NCBI GenBank assembly: GCA_003260075.1
Contig: QLIY01000045.1
Coordinates: forward strand, 62,001-126,000
Source: Phallusia mammillata
Taxonomy: Eukaryota; Chordata; Ascidiacea; Phlebobranchia; Ascidiidae
Length of the DNA stretch: 64,000 bases
Direction of reading: 5' to 3'
Shown here: positions 61,101-64,000 of the stretch, piece by piece
How positions within the stretch are numbered: the stretch's first letter is position 1
How the letters are laid out: each line of letters opens with the position of its first letter
Translations under genes and position numbers: made by a program
Notes under the pieces: model-generated
What the model was told of the DNA's origin: nothing
Databases searched by the model: none
The model's input: the letters and a program-made list of their open reading frames with translations, nothing else

Positions 61101-63198
61101 TGTGTGAGAAGTTTTTAGAATATGGCACAAAATCTCCGGCTTACCAAAGCAAACATTTTCCCACATGGAAGGTGTTTTGGATTTGGGTTTGCAAGTCTCA
61201 GCTCGAAACAATTTGGTGAGATGAAGCCGACGAGCCCAGCAATGCGACCCAATCTATAAATCGAACACATTTTCAGATCAACTTAATAACTTGTAATGCT
61301 CTGGTATACCTTTGTAACAGAGATGAAGTTTGTCGGTGAATCGGATCGCAAAACGTCGGTGTGGTAAAGTGTAAATGCATTAGCATTGGATGTGGAAAGA
61401 ACTTGCGTCGTATTTAACAGAACTTGTCCATTCTCAGCGTCGAAGATAAGGCACTAAAAAATAAATGGAAATGTTGACTTCTTTGTTTATTCATAGCAAT
61501 GTAAACTTAAACTTTTTTTGAATGATATAGTCTTAGAAAGTTATGGCTTTCTCTAAACACATGGTTAAAACGTTACCTCAAAGTGATCTGTATTGGTACT
61601 CTGGGCTGGTGGTGTAAGACTATTGCAGGATACGATGAATGGAAAACCGTCAATAATGTCATAGGTCTCCGACGGAACGTTCGTGCAATTTGTTATCATT
61701 TTCTTGAGTTCTAAAACACACTTACTTGGTCCTAATGCGGATATATTTTTTAGCTTTGGTTCAATTTTTACTTCCTTCGATATTGAACCAACAATTACCT
61801 TGTAGAAGTGATCAACTTCAAAATAATTAATAAACAGCTACACTTACCAACATCATCATATCTCTGGAGCGACACTGTTGCAGTAAAGTTGTTTCCGTTT
61901 GAAAACTGTATTTTTACGTTGTAGTCGCCATAGTCCACATCTTCAACATTTCTGCGTTTAAAATTGCATTCGTAAAACGGTTGATGTTATGCATCAGGTT
62001 GCGATTTTTTGCATAATGTGGCGCAACAGGGAAATTCCAAACGGAAACACATTAGTGTCGATCGGCATTGGTAGGATTCGATTCAGAAACATTGTGGTAA
62101 CACTTCAACGTCGTTTTTTTATTGCATTTAGAAATTTGACCTTTCGAATAACATGCGGAAAACAAATGCATTTTTTTCCTACCTAAAAAATAAGTCAAAG
62201 TCAATATTCATCGTGTTGTTGATGGTTTGGTCTGAAGTTGTGCTGGATTGATGACAAGTCTCGACTTTGGTTGTGCTGGTAAAAGAATAATGTAAAAACA
62301 CGATGTGTTTGTGCAACAAAGCAGAGCAGAAACGAAGACACATGGGTTTGATGTGAAGATGACAAACCAAAGTTTAACTGTGTGACATTATACGACAATC
62401 TACATAAATAAATAATGGTAGTTTTCCTTTCTATTTGCTAAAGAGAAACATACATTTAGATCCAATTAGTTAACCACAAAAAGCATTTAATTCTGGGGTA
62501 AGGTTTTTATAAATGTAGATGCATTGGAATATCTGTTCTAAATATTCTTGTATATAGCTTGTTTGTAGCTCGCTCTTTGTTTGTGTTGAAGTTTGTGTTT
62601 AATTTGATACAGTACTCCGTTACAGCACTTTGCATAAAAAACTCGTCCACGTTATTTTTAGCGTCGCAAGCCACAGCTATTCACATGAAGAACCGGTGTA
62701 GTTTGTTACTCACGCTTGGCATGAAACCGCGCTGTTCGTCACTGAGTGGTTGCTTTGCGACGGAAAGTTGGTGGTGCATTTCGTAATTGGCGAGACTCCA
62801 CTTGAAACCTATACAAAATGCCGCAAATTTGCATCAACCGGCCACAGGAATGGTCCAAAACGTTTATGTCGTCTTGGAAAGAACTAATTTAGAAGCGAGG
62901 CCTATTGAGATAATGCGATATCCGCTCAAACTAGCAATTATTATTGCCAAAACTGTTTTTATTGTTTTATTTCTAAATTTAACAACGAAATGACTAAGCA
63001 AATTTCGGAGGAATAAACGACGTTTGCGGAATCCTGGGAGTAATAGTTCGAGAATGTGTAGTTGCAATACCTTGGTCCACGTAACGAGAGCTACGGATGG
63101 ATCAGGAATGTCTCTTCCAACTTCGACAGAGCATTGCAGACTTGCATTCCTACCAACTTTTGACCTTACAATTGAATTTGGGCACGAAATAGATGTAG
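52133..63198 (-). CDS. Transmembrane receptor with about ten Ig-like domains (5' end not found)
   Basis: Thirty exons (minus), in phase: 63198-63071, 62808-62714, 62275-62183, 61951-61848, 61710-61577, 61453-61310, 61253-61145, 61054-60954, 60893-60806, 59628-59498, 58961-58876, 58489-58403, 58031-57925, 57705-57542, 57414-57289, 57196-57052, 56937-56816, 56757-56652, 56591-56446, 56375-56287, 56225-56130, 55738-55468, 55159-55025, 54762-54618, 54544-54414, 53403-53296, 53236-53091, 53025-52934, 52684-52592, 52445-52133; about 1278 residues. A three-Ig module (A-B-C) occurs three times, then a fourth A, a transmembrane helix (IASCIAVVGLLIIAAVGFVA) and a tail of about 35 residues. Repeated marks: VGxxVxLNC (A), DFGxY (A end), MNWPF (B), CWxQPIFVNAT and YTCAVTHNGQTQY (C). 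Module C weakly recalls IL-1-receptor-type Ig domains. There is no TIR domain; the tail has KYTNH, a possible Grb2 SH2 site. A cell-surface recognition role is inferred. Confidence 0.8.
53450..53797. mobile_element. Non-autonomous hAT element in an Ig-receptor intron
   Basis: The ends are CAGGGGTGTCCAAC and gttggacacccctg, with a perfect target-site duplication gtttagag (53442-53449 and 53798-53805). The 348-bp interior repeats gtgccac motifs and has no transposase. It lies in the intron between the exons at 54414 and 53403. Confidence 0.9.
53989..54391. mobile_element. Second hAT element in the same intron
   Basis: The ends are CAATGGTTACCGAAC and gtttgggaaccgctg, imperfect inverted repeats. 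The flanking 8-mer ctctaaca is perfect on both sides (53981-53988 and 54392-54399). At 403 bp it ends only 22 bases from the donor edge of the exon at 54414, so it sits at the very start of the intron. Confidence 0.85.
59047..59319. repeat. Duplicated intronic segment with poly-G join
   Basis: About 130 bp (59047-59178) of an Ig-receptor intron recurs at 59190-59319, separated by 10 G (59179-59188). The copies differ by a few substitutions and a short indel. It is the same artefact pattern as in DDX24. Confidence 0.8.
59629..60805. other. Large Ig-receptor intron with a promoter-like CpG-rich core
   Basis: The intron between modules 1 and 2 contains a GC-richer core at about 59930-60430. On the minus strand it includes aatATGGCGGCGC (YY1-like) and CTTCCGG (ETS-like) within 40 bases. 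Frames on both strands are open for 90-130 codons, but none has recognisable motifs. It could be an internal or bidirectional promoter. I see no further exon. Confidence 0.3.
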
Positions 63199-64000
63199 CT
63201 GCAAGTTGACTTTTTGCTGAAAATGTTGACCAAATATGTTTTAAACTTGACCATATTATGTACTTTTAAGAATTATTACTACATTTGTTAAGGTGTGAAA
63301 ACCTGTTGCAGTTTGAAGTCGCGGGTAAATAGTAAATTTAAAAAAATTAAACCAATATATTTATTTATATTTTAAACTTTTTAAATGATAGTTTACTGCA
63401 ATAATCTATTTTTTATTTCTGCCCACTATATATATTTTTTGTTACTTTTTTAAAACATGGTTTAAAGTGATTTCGAGGTTTGGAAAAATGGCCACCGTCG
63501 AGATCAGGCCAAGCAGCGGCAATGCGCATTACAAGTAATAGAATTTAAAAACCGATTATGCGAGTCTCGACTGAAGCTCTGGAGTTTTCCACTGCCTTTT
63601 GGAGGGTGTGTCAATAGAGGAATTTGACGGCAAAAGTACCCGTAATCATTCCGTGACCATTGGCATTGTGCCTTTAACACCGATGCTTGTTTTAGTTTGG
63701 TAATTATATGCGCAAAGTGGTACGCAATCGAAAGGAATCAGGCTCATTAACTTGATGGAAATGCCCCGTTATTACACGGATATGGTATGCAAATCACTAA
63801 ACCGGGTGATAGCTGTTGTATCAAAAACACTTTTGTAAAGCAAAATATCTGGCTTCCTGCAAAAATGGTCTTTCTAGCGATGTTTATTAAACATAGTAAA
63901 AATATAATATTGCTTGAATCGACGATACTCCCAATACGTTCAATAAACCAACAGGTATATAGTGTTTCAAAAACAATAAAATATTAACTATGTTTTTCAA
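63199..64000. other. Upstream flank of the Ig receptor, no exon identified
   Basis: The first recognised receptor exon (63198-63071) starts at an AG acceptor inside the first Ig domain, so a signal-peptide exon must lie upstream on the minus strand. I could not find a convincing one up to the window edge. It may be outside the window. Confidence 0.4.

Noticed and set aside
1..64000. CRISPR arrays, bacterial operons, prophage
   Set aside because: No spaced short repeats, no ribosome binding sites and no intronless gene clusters. The sequence is eukaryotic throughout.

Overview
The window is nuclear DNA of an animal. Every recognisable gene except one is split by short GT/AG introns. The proteins are metazoan: ADAM metalloprotease/disintegrin, zona pellucida (ZP) domain, multi-Ig receptor, peroxisomal hydroxyacid oxidase, ZNHIT2 and DDX24. 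The base composition, compact gene spacing, abundant small hAT-type elements and signs of high heterozygosity fit a marine invertebrate deuterostome. An ascidian tunicate is my best guess, but this is inference. Exon borders were read by eye and checked by codon phase.

Layout. 1-11997 has no gene I can recognise. 11998-18395 and 18722-26808 (+) are two tandem paralogues, each encoding a complete ADAM ectodomain (prodomain, zinc protease, disintegrin, Cys-rich, EGF-like) fused in frame to a full ZP polymerisation domain that ends just after a furin site, with no membrane anchor. 27144-29071 (-) is a secreted YHYH-domain protein with a Gly/Pro-rich tail. 29072-35388 is repeat-rich (hAT-type elements, SINE, tandem repeats). 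35389-36530 (+) probably holds a small secreted protein of unknown family. 37089-39345 (-) is a (S)-2-hydroxyacid oxidase with a peroxisomal SRL terminus. It sits head to head with the intronless ZNHIT2 gene (39762-40949, +), which is followed closely by DDX24 (41133-51387, +). 52133-63198 (-) is a transmembrane receptor built from a three-Ig module repeated three times plus one more Ig domain.

Assembly quality matters here. At least a dozen tracts of 10-12 G (once C) each sit between two nearly identical sequence copies, mostly in and around DDX24, so several DDX24 exons appear twice. I read these as unmerged contig ends or alternative haplotypes joined by a spacer, not as real exon duplications. 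One such pair shows the same SINE with and without an hAT insertion.

The most interesting biology is the ADAM-ZP fusion pair: proteins that look able both to cleave and to polymerise into extracellular matrix or egg coat. Next are the modular Ig receptor, with an exact intron loss in one module, and the animal YHYH protein.
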